DNA of 64,000 nucleotides from Nanobdellota archaeon (GCA_023133595.1 JAGLWF010000001.1:124494-188493); one strand, 5' to 3'; positions 17,698 to 26,443 are shown, counted from the first letter of the stretch. Notes: generated by a model from the sequence alone, not told the origin. A program made the numbers and translations.

Positions 17698-18162
17698 ATG
17701 GGCAGCTGTGACATATGCGGAAAAGATACAAAATTGTTCAGGGCAAAGATAGAAGGAACAATGATGAAGGTATGCAGAGATTGCAGCAAATTCGGCAAAG
17801 TTATTGGCGAAGTAAAGATCGCAATAAAAGATACTGCCAGACAGAAAGTAGCGACAATTTATGCCCAGGAGGAAGAGGAGATTGTCGAAGAAGTTGTTCC
17901 AGACTATTCTACAAAACTGCTAAAGGCCAGGCAGAAAAAGAAGATGGATCAAATGGATTTTGCGCGTTTTGTTGCTGAAAAAGAATCCGTGGTCAGCAAA
18001 CTAGAGACAGGCAGCCTTAAGCCTTCATTAAAGCTCGCTCGAAAGTTGCAGAACCGGCTGGGGATAAAGCTGATACAAGTCGTGAAAGAAGAAAAGTTCG
18101 AACTGGAATCAGGGACAGGAAAAGATTTTACATTGGGAGATTTTATCAAGAAAAAGAAATGA
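17698..18162 (+). CDS. Multiprotein bridging factor aMBF1
   Basis: The ORF track starts at a GTG (17692); the ATG at 17698 is better placed after the AAAGGAG ribosome-binding site. The 154-residue product has an N-terminal zinc ribbon (CDICGKD...CRDCSKFG) and a C-terminal cro/C1-type helix-turn-helix, about 80-134 (LLKARQKKKMDQMDFARFVAEKESVVSKLETGSLKPSLKLARKL). This is the archaeal MBF1 layout. aMBF1 binds the small ribosomal subunit and is implicated in translation and stress response; direct transcription coactivation has not been general in archaea. It follows yjbQ directly in one transcript. Confidence 0.92.
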   Translation: MGSCDICGKDTKLFRAKIEGTMMKVCRDCSKFGKVIGEVKIAIKDTARQKVATIYAQEEEEIVEEVVPDYSTKLLKARQKKKMDQMDFARFVAEKESVVSKLETGSLKPSLKLARKLQNRLGIKLIQVVKEEKFELESGTGKDFTLGDFIKKKK

Positions 18163-19521
18163 TCATTTTGCGTAGACTGAATTTCTACAATAATTTTCGT
18201 CTTGATAGATCAATTCATATTCTTCAAGTATTATATCTTCTGGAAATTTGCCTGTAAAATCACAACTTGTATGGAATACGCACTGGACATCAGGCATCAC
18301 TTCACTAAACCTGGTCATTGCTTCTTCTCTGCTTGAGAAGAAAGGAAAATAGTCATACCAGTAGATCACTGCCAATGGGGTCGATGCTGCAATCTTGGCA
18401 TCAAAAGGGCATCTTTCAACTATACTCTGGTTCTGTGCCATGTCTGGAAAAAACATATGATGTGTTGCAGGAAATATCATTAATAACCCTATTGAGATAA
18501 GCATGTACGCAATAAGAATTGTTTTACGGACCGATGGACGGATTTTGGATAATCCATACGCAGATATGATTGCTATCAATGGGATCAATGGAAGTATGTA
18601 CCGTTCATCTTTCATAGAAATTATCTGAAAAAATGCATAGAGTATGATTAATGGCAAGAGGATAAGAAATATTATCTCTTCTTTATTCTTCAATTTTTCC
18701 TTGAATAGGAGATAGATTCCAAAGAATAAAAATGGTAGCATGATGTGCAAAAACAATGGAAAAGATCCAAGATATAATAAAGAATTGTTTGGGAAGAATA
18801 ATGGTGAGGAACCCCAGCCAGTAGAGCTTATCAATACATAGACAGGACCGAGCCAGGAACTATATTTATAATGATTGAAGATGAAAAAAGCTATTATTCC
18901 AAGCAAGATTGGAATGTTGTAATAAACAAGAGATAGAAGATTCTTTTTCTGCTTAAATATCCGATAAAGCAAATATATTTCGAGCGGAACTATCAGGAAA
19001 ATTATTGGATACCGGACCATGACAGCGATAAATGAAAAGATCCCTGCATAAACATTCTGCTTTCGCGTGAAAAAGTAAAGAGACAGCAGAAAAAAGAAAG
19101 TTGCTGGAATGCTTGTGTAAAGCTTGAATGTCCAGAATATGAAAAGGGAATTAAAAGTTATGATGACTGCTGCGATATCTGCTATCTTTTTATTGAACAA
19201 CTGCTTTGATATAAGATACACCAAAGATATTGTGCCGATTGAGAACAATAGCTCTAATATTTTTCCAATTACTAGAAGATCTGCACCAAGTTTCCAGAAG
19301 ACCCCCAGGATTATTGGCCAGCCGATCGGCCTTACACTTTCCCAATATGCGATCTCGCCATAAGAAAAGATATTCTTGGCATTGCTGATATAGACTGCGC
19401 CATCCCAGAAAGGCTGATAAAAATGTGAATATAGAGCTATCCAGATAGCTAAGAATACAATAAGAAGTAAAAATAAAAAAGAATTATCTTTTAACTTCTT
19501 TTGCAATCTAAATAGATCCAT
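18163..19521 (-). CDS. GT-C/PMT-like polytopic glycosyltransferase
   Basis: A 452-residue protein with about 11 hydrophobic helices. The first external loop reads YSHFYQPFWDGAVYISNAKNIFSYG, an acidic WDGxxY site as in ArnT/PMT (GT39 and GT83) enzymes, followed by SVRPIGWPIILGVFWKLG. The region KDERYILPLIPLIAIISAYGLSK (about 325-347) matches the DExRYxLPxxPxL motif that closes many PMT-type enzymes. A short C-terminal external domain ends with several cysteines (MPDVQCVFHTSCDF). It would transfer a sugar from a polyprenyl-phosphate donor outside the membrane. Its start overlaps the end of the thioredoxin-like gene by 14 bp. Confidence 0.8.
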   Translation of the reverse strand: MDLFRLQKKLKDNSFLFLLLIVFLAIWIALYSHFYQPFWDGAVYISNAKNIFSYGEIAYWESVRPIGWPIILGVFWKLGADLLVIGKILELLFSIGTISLVYLISKQLFNKKIADIAAVIITFNSLFIFWTFKLYTSIPATFFFLLSLYFFTRKQNVYAGIFSFIAVMVRYPIIFLIVPLEIYLLYRIFKQKKNLLSLVYYNIPILLGIIAFFIFNHYKYSSWLGPVYVLISSTGWGSSPLFFPNNSLLYLGSFPLFLHIMLPFLFFGIYLLFKEKLKNKEEIIFLILLPLIILYAFFQIISMKDERYILPLIPLIAIISAYGLSKIRPSVRKTILIAYMLISIGLLMIFPATHHMFFPDMAQNQSIVERCPFDAKIAASTPLAVIYWYDYFPFFSSREEAMTRFSEVMPDVQCVFHTSCDFTGKFPEDIILEEYELIYQDENYCRNSVYAK

Positions 19522-20224
19522 TTTCTGCTAATTCCGGACATCCCTCTAATGGATCTGTGAGTCTAGCGCAAATCGCAGGCTCTAATTCATCTCTTGCTGT
19601 AAACCCTTCGAATTTCAGGTCCTCAACTATCAAAGTCGGAAGGCTTGTGACATTGTAGGACATCTTCAGCACATTCACCATTGGTTCGTTTATATCTTTC
19701 AGATTAAACGAAAATATCAATAGCTTCTGGCCGAACTTCTTCTTTAGATAATTCAGGACAAAGCTCTGCTCGTCGCAATCCGGGCAGATCTTAGGATCTG
19801 AATGAAAGTTTAATAGCGGAACCATGTCCGAATTACATTGATCCTTGATCTTTTTTGCTAAAAGCCAGAACTTGATCTCAGATAGAAGATACTCTCTTTT
19901 CAGTAAATCAAACTGTTTATGGTTGATTTTCTCGTTCTTAGAAAAGGATTCTAATCTTCTCTGGGTCTTGTCAAGATCCTCCAGGCTGCGGTAGTAAGTA
20001 TCAAAAACACTATTGCATGTCTCATTACTAGTGAATTCGCTTAGATATTCATACTGCATCTGCGAGCTCGAGAATGCCACAGTATGCTCTTGATATAGAT
20101 CGCTCATCACATCAACCCTTTTATTCTCTACCACCAAGCCTAAAAAAAATCCCATGAAGAATATCGCAGCTGTTATGATCGCTGCAATGACATACTTTTC
20201 TTTACTTATTTTTCTCTGTAACAT
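19508..20224 (-). CDS. Membrane-anchored thioredoxin-fold protein
   Basis: The start is set to the ATG at 20224 (MLQRKISKEKY), 7 bp beyond the stop of the GT2 gene; the longer frame runs back into it. The 238-residue product has one N-terminal helix (about 13-33, FMGFFLGLVVENK), a coiled-coil-prone helical middle (about 50-140), and a thioredoxin-like C-terminal domain. The domain begins near a CPDCDEQSF motif (CxxC, about 150) and includes SYNVTSLPTLIVEDLKFEGF, with the cis-proline SLPTL of thioredoxins. It faces outside and probably handles disulfides of envelope proteins. The gene sits between two glycosyltransferase genes; a link to disulfide-rich surface proteins is inference. Confidence 0.72.
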   Translation of the reverse strand: MLQRKISKEKYVIAAIITAAIFFMGFFLGLVVENKRVDVMSDLYQEHTVAFSSSQMQYEYLSEFTSNETCNSVFDTYYRSLEDLDKTQRRLESFSKNEKINHKQFDLLKREYLLSEIKFWLLAKKIKDQCNSDMVPLLNFHSDPKICPDCDEQSFVLNYLKKKFGQKLLIFSFNLKDINEPMVNVLKMSYNVTSLPTLIVEDLKFEGFTARDELEPAICARLTDPLEGCPELAENGSI

Positions 20225-20231
20225 TGTTTTT

Positions 20232-21497
20232 CTATCTCCATCTGGTTTTCTCTCCTCGTAGGAGGTCCCATCCAACACCTAACCATGTAATTCCTATCAA
20301 AAAGAAATAGATGAACAGGAAGAATGCCAATGAGATGAATCCTTGCTTTAAGATTTTCTCATTAGTCTGTGCATATGATCTCTTTATGATATATAACGAT
20401 AGCCCAAGCATAATAAGGATAGATATTAAGGACATAAAGTTTATGTCCCAAAGACTTAAATCAATTTTAATCTTACTGAACAAAGTCCAGAAATCAAATC
20501 CAATAAAATAGCTATCATAAATAAAATTGACATATGGTTTGAATGCATAATATCCTGTTGCAAGCACCATTGTGACTGCCAATACGCCAGATATCAATAC
20601 CATAGGCAGCATGAACATTCCAAAATCACCATACTCTTTATTGAAGAGCATTGATTTATGCTGGATTGTAGTCAATAAAGTTCCTTTGAGCCACCTGTTT
20701 CTCTGACGATAATAACCTTTTAGATCTTTTGGCACTGCAGTATATGCATCAACATCCAGAAGCTGGACAACTTTATAATGATATTTCTGGAGACGGTATG
20801 TCATCTCCATATCTTCGACAATATTTGTCTCGTCAAAGCCCCCTAATTTTTTAATGACATTTGTACGATAGATGCTAAAAGCTCCAGGGACAACATGGAC
20901 ACAATCGACCTGCCCCATCAATTTTTTATAGAACATGTTAAGAAGGTATTCTGCGAACTGCACCTTCTGCATAAAGGTTTTCGGCTTCCGGACTTTCATG
21001 CAAGGAAGAACAGCTGCAACATTCTTGTCAGTGAAATGAGCAAGCAATTGTTTTAAAGTAGGCGGAGCCACAGAAGAATCAGCATCAAAACAAACTACAT
21101 ATTCCCCTTTTACAAATTTCATTCCATAATTCATTGGTGCTGCTTTTCCCTTGCCCTTTACTCTTACTTTATTGAGAAGTTTAATGTTTATCTTCTTATT
21201 TTTCTTGATGAGATCTTCAACAATCTCTTTGGTGCGGTCAGTACTGCCATCATTCACAACAATTATTTCGTATTTATCGCGCGGATAGTCAAGCTTGATT
21301 GCGGAATTCACTGTTTTTGCAACTATCTTCTCTTCATTCCAGACCGGGATCAATATAGATACATAAGGGATCTTTTTCAGTTTAATCTTCTTCTCTTTTG
21401 TGATCCCTTGCTCCATAAGAACCAAAAACCAGAATATTACAAAGTATAACGAGATAACATAGATGACCCAGATGAAGCTAGCTGGTACTGTTGCCAT
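20232..21497 (-). CDS. Membrane GT2 synthase (cellulose/hyaluronan-synthase-like)
   Basis: A 421-residue protein with one N-terminal helix, a cytoplasmic GT-A domain and four or five C-terminal helices. Motifs in order: VSILIPVWNEEKIV, VVNDGSTDRTKEIV, CFDADSSVAPPT (DxD), NIVEDMEMTYRLQ (catalytic ED) and RQRNRWLKGT (QxxRW). The QxxRW motif marks processive beta-glycan synthases such as hyaluronan, chitin and cellulose synthases and poly-GlcNAc synthase PgaC. It would polymerise and extrude, or at least transfer, a sugar across the membrane. A TATA box at 21520-21527 is 26 bp upstream of the ATG. It leads a unit with the thioredoxin-like and GT-C genes. Confidence 0.9.
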   Translation of the reverse strand: MATVPASFIWVIYVISLYFVIFWFLVLMEQGITKEKKIKLKKIPYVSILIPVWNEEKIVAKTVNSAIKLDYPRDKYEIIVVNDGSTDRTKEIVEDLIKKNKKINIKLLNKVRVKGKGKAAPMNYGMKFVKGEYVVCFDADSSVAPPTLKQLLAHFTDKNVAAVLPCMKVRKPKTFMQKVQFAEYLLNMFYKKLMGQVDCVHVVPGAFSIYRTNVIKKLGGFDETNIVEDMEMTYRLQKYHYKVVQLLDVDAYTAVPKDLKGYYRQRNRWLKGTLLTTIQHKSMLFNKEYGDFGMFMLPMVLISGVLAVTMVLATGYYAFKPYVNFIYDSYFIGFDFWTLFSKIKIDLSLWDINFMSLISILIMLGLSLYIIKRSYAQTNEKILKQGFISLAFFLFIYFFLIGITWLGVGWDLLRGEKTRWR

Positions 21498-21519
21498 GAA
21501 GGAATTCTTTGAAATTAGC

Positions 21520-21527
21520 TATATAAA
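21520..21527 (-). promoter_or_regulatory. TATA box of the GT2 synthase unit
   Basis: TTTATATA on the minus strand, centred 26 bp before the ATG at 21497; leaderless start of the GT2 / thioredoxin-like / GT-C transcript. Confidence 0.6.
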
Positions 21528-21535
21528 GATTTCGG

Positions 21536-22819
21536 TTAGTCGCTTATAAACTCCCAGATTTCAATATGATTTTTATTGTAGTTGTTTTTGAAATGAATTT
21601 TGCTGGGCAGAAGATGTAATAGCCCCTGATCACGGCTCGACCATATTTTCCCGGTTTTCATCGAGTCATCGATCCAGATGTACTTGATATGATGCTGGCT
21701 CAGCAGCTCAGAGGTCTGCTTCAGGTTCCTTGATTGAAAGATTATATCTAAAATTTCATCTTCAGGTGCAAAAGGAGTTGAGAACGGTTCCGTATTAGTA
21801 TAGTATTCTATCCAGAAACTATACTCTGGAAGAGTCAATACTATTCCTCCTGGTTCCCTTGCCAGAGATTCAAAGGATCTCAGCATCTCTAGTGTTGGAG
21901 GCGCTTCTGCTTCCCGATCTGCAAAAGAGACAGCTGAGAATAAAAATGAACATATCAAAGCGATAATTGCCAATAAGCCTATGAATTTGAGATCCCATTT
22001 TTTCTCTACCAATTCTCGAGATGCATGTGCCGCAAAGAACACTATGAATATGTTAAGGTATACAATAAAAAAAAGATATCTTGCAGAGAGTGCGAATAAG
22101 ATGATTGTCGCTAGATATATGTAAATCAATTTGAACTTATATTTCCAGGTCAGCAGGAAACCAAAAAAAGCCAAGATAAACATTGTAATTCCGAGGCCTA
22201 TGTGTGCCCCAAATTCTAGTATGAAATTTCTCAGGATAGGTTGGTCAACCAAAAATGTAGGCGAAACCTTTCCAAGATAGAACCAATTATAAAATAGATA
22301 GACAAGGATAATGCCTGAAACAATTATTGCATAATTTTTCTTCTTTTTTAATGTAAAACTATACGCCAACAAGAATATTGGTATCAGGACTGCAAAGACC
22401 CCGAAGATTGCAGTTGAAAGGAATACTATCGATCCCAGGATATGGAAGATCGGCTTCTTCTTCTGAAATAGATAGAATCCTAGCAATATCAAGAACAATA
22501 AGATAGAATGTTCTGTGAAATAAGTGCAGATATATATGAACGGAATAGAAAACATCAGTAGGAATATCGAGATATAAATATAATCCTGTTTAAGCCTCAT
22601 TGATCTCATGTTCAAGTAGAACAGAAAAATTATTCCTGCTGCGAACAAGAAAGGCAGAATTTTATATGCTGCTGGATTCAACCCAAATTTCTGCAAATAA
22701 TAATATGGAATGCTTCCTCCAATTGTCTTTGTGTTCAATCGTAAGATTGTCGGCGACAGGAGAACGAAAACTGCGAAAAAGTACAGGATTATTTTGTTTT
22801 TATATGCAAGGCTCTTCAT
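21536..22819 (-). CDS. Polytopic membrane protein, GT-C-like
   Basis: The start is set at the ATG at 22819, which overlaps the upstream stop by 4 bp (ATGA); the track's start lies inside the upstream gene. The 427-residue product has about 11 hydrophobic helices through residue 300 and an external C-terminal domain of about 110 residues. That domain contains LLSQHHIKYIWIDDSM, the same type of HxIxYxW element found in the paralogue upstream (YDVTHLYV) and in the 9.7-kb protein (YKVTHFYM). No family motif with assigned chemistry is visible. Co-transcription with another GT-C-like gene suggests partner enzymes. Confidence 0.68.
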   Translation of the reverse strand: MKSLAYKNKIILYFFAVFVLLSPTILRLNTKTIGGSIPYYYLQKFGLNPAAYKILPFLFAAGIIFLFYLNMRSMRLKQDYIYISIFLLMFSIPFIYICTYFTEHSILLFLILLGFYLFQKKKPIFHILGSIVFLSTAIFGVFAVLIPIFLLAYSFTLKKKKNYAIIVSGIILVYLFYNWFYLGKVSPTFLVDQPILRNFILEFGAHIGLGITMFILAFFGFLLTWKYKFKLIYIYLATIILFALSARYLFFIVYLNIFIVFFAAHASRELVEKKWDLKFIGLLAIIALICSFLFSAVSFADREAEAPPTLEMLRSFESLAREPGGIVLTLPEYSFWIEYYTNTEPFSTPFAPEDEILDIIFQSRNLKQTSELLSQHHIKYIWIDDSMKTGKIWSSRDQGLLHLLPSKIHFKNNYNKNHIEIWEFISD

Positions 22820-24300
22820 TTTCTCCTCTTTGTGACAGTGCCGCACTCTAGTTCGTAGATCTTGACTTTCTCATCATAGACTAGGTCAAAACAAGCGTCT
22901 GTGATATATTTTATTTCCACTCCCTCTGGAACATAAAGATGTGTGACATCATAATTATCCATAATTTCGATAGCTTCAATCTCTATTGGTGTGGAATAGA
23001 CTGTATTTATATCGATTAATCTTTGCTCTGGGATCGGTGCCATCAGGAAATTTGTATCTGCCACATTCCTTATTTTGTTTCCATATGTTATTATATGGCC
23101 TAATCTTATCGGTGCAAGCAGCGATGTTTGTTTTCCACTCTCTTCATTGAGCCATGCAATTGCATCTGTCTCAGCATAGTTTGCAGTCTCTGTTGTTGCA
23201 GCGAATATGATACTAGGAATGATCGAAGTGACCAAAAAGATCAATACGATAACCAAGAATGATACAGATGCAAGCCTAGCTGCTCTTGTTTTGTTTATAT
23301 AATCAAAAAATATCTTATAGAATAATCCAAACAAAAGTATGAGCACAATTCCAAGGATAGAAAGCCCCAGGTTCAAGGTAATCAGTTTAAGCCATAAAAG
23401 AAGGGCAACAGAGATTGCAAGGGATGTAAGAAGATACACATCTTTGCGTTTCTCCTGGAACATATATTTGTAGAGGACATAACAGCCAATGATCAAAGGA
23501 AATATCCCTATCCCTGAGATTGCGTGCACAAATGTGATCTGTTGAAAATATTGCGTTAAGACTGATGCAGGAATATTCTGCCAGATCAAGCTAGGTCCGT
23601 GCACAAGGAAAGCATCCTTGTAGACAAGGAGAGATATCCATAATGTGATAAATGTGAAAAATAATACCAGTTCGAGTGTTCGCGCTTTATATTGAAATCT
23701 TTCCAGATAGGCCAGAAATGTATAGATGAAAAATGCAAAGATCAGTATCAATGAAGATAAATGTATTAATGGCAGCAAGAAAGTTAGGATCACAAAGAAG
23801 ATGACAAATCTTTTCTGGTTCTGTCTCATGAATGTGTATAATGCAAGAAAAATCAATGGTATCTGCAAAGAATGCGGAGAAACTGTATTTAGTGTGCTTG
23901 AGATATATATCGGAATAAATCCAGAGATAAGTGCTGTGAATAAAGAAGCTCCTGTATTTTTTGTGATGTGTTTAGAGATGAGATAGACAATAAAGATCAA
24001 GGCAGCAGCAAAAATATTCGGCAGTATCTTTCCTGCAAGTGAAATAGGGATAAAAAAAGAAAATCCTGCCAAGATATAGTGAAAGACTGGAAGGAAAAGA
24101 AAATCCCGACCGCCATAACTGAGAGTGTCGTGATAGATCGGCAGTCTTGTATCTGTGATTGCATTTATCTGCCTCAGATCAAAATACGCATCTGGAGAAA
24201 AATTGTTTGATTGAAACGCGAAATAAAGCCGGAACGCGAGCACAGCTAAAAATACAAGAATCAATAAAAACCAAACGGTCTTTTTCTTGATCTTCCTCAT
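22816..24300 (-). CDS. Polytopic membrane protein, GT-C/STT3-like
   Basis: A 494-residue protein with about 11-12 helices. The first external loop has NNFSPDAYFDLRQINAI, a DAYxxLRQ site also seen around the acidic residue of STT3-like enzymes, and LPIYHDTLSYGGRD follows. The external C-terminal domain (about 365-494) has AIAWLNEESGKQTSLLAP and MDNYDVTHLYVPEGVE. This arrangement resembles a short AglB-like protein without WWDYG, so it is unlikely to be an oligosaccharyltransferase; a monosaccharide GT-C transferase is more likely. A minus-strand TATA-like TTTAAAAAG near 24328 would give a leaderless message. Confidence 0.72.
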   Translation of the reverse strand: MRKIKKKTVWFLLILVFLAVLAFRLYFAFQSNNFSPDAYFDLRQINAITDTRLPIYHDTLSYGGRDFLFLPVFHYILAGFSFFIPISLAGKILPNIFAAALIFIVYLISKHITKNTGASLFTALISGFIPIYISSTLNTVSPHSLQIPLIFLALYTFMRQNQKRFVIFFVILTFLLPLIHLSSLILIFAFFIYTFLAYLERFQYKARTLELVLFFTFITLWISLLVYKDAFLVHGPSLIWQNIPASVLTQYFQQITFVHAISGIGIFPLIIGCYVLYKYMFQEKRKDVYLLTSLAISVALLLWLKLITLNLGLSILGIVLILLFGLFYKIFFDYINKTRAARLASVSFLVIVLIFLVTSIIPSIIFAATTETANYAETDAIAWLNEESGKQTSLLAPIRLGHIITYGNKIRNVADTNFLMAPIPEQRLIDINTVYSTPIEIEAIEIMDNYDVTHLYVPEGVEIKYITDACFDLVYDEKVKIYELECGTVTKRRK

Positions 24301-24378
24301 ACAAGAAGTGAGAGTCTTGGGCCTTTTTAAAGCTTTGTCTGGCTTTTTGTAATCTTTTCAAAAGTAAAAGAGAAAGTC

Positions 24379-24386
24379 TTTTTAAT
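24379..24386 (+). promoter_or_regulatory. TATA-like promoter of radB
   Basis: TTTTTAAT is centred 25 bp before the radB ATG at 24408, in a 107-bp divergent spacer shared with the GT-C-like gene. Confidence 0.45.
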
Positions 24387-24407
24387 TGGAAGAGCATAAC
24401 TAAATCT

Positions 24408-25106
24408 ATGAGAAGGATCAGTGCTGGAAGTCAATTAATGGATGATTTTTTTGGAGGGTATGAAACAGATATTATCACAACAATCTATGGCCCCTCTGCC
24501 AGTGGCAAGACTAATCTTTGTTTATTGGCTGCGATCAAGATAGCAAAAAATAAAAAAGTGATTTATGTAGATACTGAAGGAGGTTTCAGTGTCGAGCGTG
24601 TGAAACAGTTGACAAATGAATATGAAAAAGTGCTGAAGAACATTCATATCCTTAGACCGACTTCATTTGAAGAACAGACAAAAGCAATGAACAAGCTTAG
24701 AAAGATGATTACCAGCAAGATTGGCCTGGTCATTATCGATACGATTTCTATGCTGTATAGGCTAGAGCTGGGAAGCAATGATGAAGAAGTCTATGACATA
24801 AACCGTGCAATGGGAAGGCAGATTGCAATGCTCTCAGAGATTGCGCGGAAAAAGAATATTCCTGTCATCTGTAGCAATCAAGTATATGCTGATTTTGATA
24901 ACAAAGATAAAGTGAACATGGTTGGAGGGGATCTCTTGAAATACGGAAGCAAATGCCTGATAGAACTCCAGAAGACACCAGGAGGAAATTGCAGAGCGAT
25001 CATAAAAAAACATCGCAGCATGGCTCCTGAAAAAGAAGTCTTGTTCAAGATAATTGAGAAAGGAATAGAAAAAACAAAAGAAGGAAAAGGTTTCCGTTTC
25101 TTCTGA
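24408..25106 (+). CDS. radB: DNA repair and recombination protein RadB
   Basis: A 232-residue RecA-family ATPase of RadB length. It lacks the N-terminal helix-hairpin-helix domain of RadA. Walker A is GPSASGKTNL (about 27-36); Walker B is LVIIDTISML (about 106-115). GGDLLKYGSKCLIELQK and the C-terminal arginine-rich IIKKHRSMAPEKEV are typical of RadB. It assists RadA in recombination, binding single-stranded DNA and partner proteins. It stands alone, divergent from the glycan genes and convergent with rpsB by one base of gap. Confidence 0.92.
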   Translation: MRRISAGSQLMDDFFGGYETDIITTIYGPSASGKTNLCLLAAIKIAKNKKVIYVDTEGGFSVERVKQLTNEYEKVLKNIHILRPTSFEEQTKAMNKLRKMITSKIGLVIIDTISMLYRLELGSNDEEVYDINRAMGRQIAMLSEIARKKNIPVICSNQVYADFDNKDKVNMVGGDLLKYGSKCLIELQKTPGGNCRAIIKKHRSMAPEKEVLFKIIEKGIEKTKEGKGFRFF

Positions 25107-25107
25107 C

Positions 25108-25698
25108 TTATTCTGCTAGGAATTCTTCCATTTGCTTGTCAATGCCAGGAAGCCCTCTTGCTTTCAGATATTCATTTGCCAGCAAGAAAAATATTAATCC
25201 CAGAGCTTGCCGTCCTTTGTTATTAGAAGGGATCACAAAATCAAGATTGTTTGCTTCATTGTTTGTATCACACAAACCAATGATTGCTAATCCTGCTGTC
25301 TTTGCATCTTTCGCAGCATTTCTGTCTGGCCATGCATCTGTGACCAGCATTACTTTAGCTTCTGTGAACTTTGCCAGTTTTGGATTTGTAAGAATCCCTG
25401 GCTGGTATCTCCCTGGAAAGACCTTGCATCCTGTATATTTGCCGAACAATTTAAGAGGTTTCCACCCATTCTCTCTTCGACATACAAGGATCACATCTTC
25501 TGGTGCATATCTTGCAAGAAATTTCGCAGCAATCCTGATACGTTTGTCGATCTGGGAAACATTCAATACTGCCAGACCGTCTGATCTAATCTTATAGATA
25601 AAAGATTGCATGTATTTTGTCCGGAATTTTGTTCCGATGTGTACACCTGCCTTGAAATAAACATCTGTTGGTACTAAAAATGATTCTTTTTCTGTCAT
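25108..25698 (-). CDS. rpsB: 30S ribosomal protein uS2
   Basis: A 196-residue archaeal-type uS2. Recognisable parts: GVHIGTKFRTKYMQSFIYKIRSDGLAVLN (about 14-42), CRRENGWKPLKLFGKYTGCKVFPGRYQPGILTNP and GLCDTNNEANNLDFVIPSNNKGRQALGLIF. It belongs to the small-subunit head/platform junction. The gene is not in the usual rpsM-rpoN-eno-rpsB neighbourhood; it stands alone between radB and the phosphodiesterase gene. It is preceded by a strong Shine-Dalgarno GGAGG 5 nt before the ATG region and a leader of about 117 nt with a hairpin (see separate entry), so regulation by its own product is possible. Confidence 0.96.
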   Translation of the reverse strand: MTEKESFLVPTDVYFKAGVHIGTKFRTKYMQSFIYKIRSDGLAVLNVSQIDKRIRIAAKFLARYAPEDVILVCRRENGWKPLKLFGKYTGCKVFPGRYQPGILTNPKLAKFTEAKVMLVTDAWPDRNAAKDAKTAGLAIIGLCDTNNEANNLDFVIPSNNKGRQALGLIFFLLANEYLKARGLPGIDKQMEEFLAE

Positions 25699-25718
25699 TT
25701 TATATCCTCCATCTAAAC

Positions 25719-25759
25719 AGGTAATATGCAGAATCCATCAAGCTGCATTATTATTACCT
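25719..25759 (-). promoter_or_regulatory. Hairpin in the rpsB (uS2) mRNA leader
   Basis: On the minus strand the arms AGGTAAT-aat-AATGCA and TGCAT-ATTACCT pair. This gives a 7-bp lower stem and a 5-bp upper stem separated by a bulge of 3-4 nt, with a loop of about 13 nt. It lies just upstream of the GGAGG ribosome-binding site at about 25704-25708 and inside the predicted leader. Candidate roles: r-protein binding site for autoregulation, or stability element. It lacks a T-run, so it is not a terminator. Confidence 0.55.
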
Positions 25760-25837
25760 CAGCAGCCAATGTCCATGACCAATCTCGAAGACTGATATTC
25801 CTGAACTTTGGTTATGTATATGAGAACTAGTGAGGGC

Positions 25838-25845
25838 TTTATAAA
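25838..25845 (-). promoter_or_regulatory. TATA box of rpsB
   Basis: TTTATAAA on the minus strand overlaps the stop codon of the downstream-facing phosphodiesterase gene. It predicts transcription from about 25814, leaving an rpsB leader of about 117 nt, unusual in a window where most first genes look leaderless. Confidence 0.5.
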
Positions 25846-26366
25846 GGTTTCGCGGCAAATTCTGCCAGATCTTCGTATATTGGACCATCTCCTGCGAGCG
25901 TGCTTTTGATGAGGTAGAATGCATTGACATCGAACTCTATCGGCTTTGGCTTGATTGGTTTGATTTTCTCAAGAAAGGCCTTCCTGTCATGCAGGAACTT
26001 GACGCGTGCTATTGTCAAATGGGATCTGAAGGTATGATCTAGTTTGATATCTTCTGTTGCTTTGTGGATCTTTTCAAACAAATCCTTGATCTGAGCTTCT
26101 GGCGTTGTTCTGATATGGATCACTCTGATACGTTTTGGCTGGAAAACATCAAGACCATCCAGAGTGAGTTTGAATTTGTTGAATTGTATCTCTGCTAGTC
26201 TTGTCTTTAAAGTTTCAAGGTCGTTTTCATCAATATCTCCGAGAAATTTTAATGTGACATGGAACTCTTTCGGAAGCTTCAGACCTTCCTGATCAATCTC
26301 CTTCTGGAGACGGATCAGTTCTTCTTGAACTTCTTCTGATATTTTCACAGCAATAAATAATCTCAT
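25839..26366 (-). CDS. thpR: RNA 2',3'-cyclic phosphodiesterase (LigT/ThpR family)
   Basis: The start is taken at the ATG at 26366 (MRLFIAVKISEEV), the conserved family beginning, rather than the ATG four codons upstream. The 175-residue product has both 2H motifs: HVTLKFLG (about 38-45) and HLTIARV (about 122-128), the catalytic His-x-Thr pairs. Family members hydrolyse 2',3'-cyclic phosphate ends of RNA to 2'-phosphates, and some ligate tRNA halves with 2'-5' bonds. With the tRNA-intron endonuclease encoded 1 kb away, a role in tRNA end processing is plausible. The C-terminus ends close to the rpsB promoter. Confidence 0.93.
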   Translation of the reverse strand: MRLFIAVKISEEVQEELIRLQKEIDQEGLKLPKEFHVTLKFLGDIDENDLETLKTRLAEIQFNKFKLTLDGLDVFQPKRIRVIHIRTTPEAQIKDLFEKIHKATEDIKLDHTFRSHLTIARVKFLHDRKAFLEKIKPIKPKPIEFDVNAFYLIKSTLAGDGPIYEDLAEFAAKPL

Positions 26367-26443
26367 ATTTCTCAACATTGGATATTCTTTTATTAATATT
26401 TTGGAAAAAAGATTAAAAAAATAGAAATCAATACAAATCAGAT

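Noticed and set aside
25760-25838. Second box C/D RNA in the rpsB leader
   Set aside because: CUGA occurs on both strands but no matching C box is correctly placed; explained better as mRNA leader.
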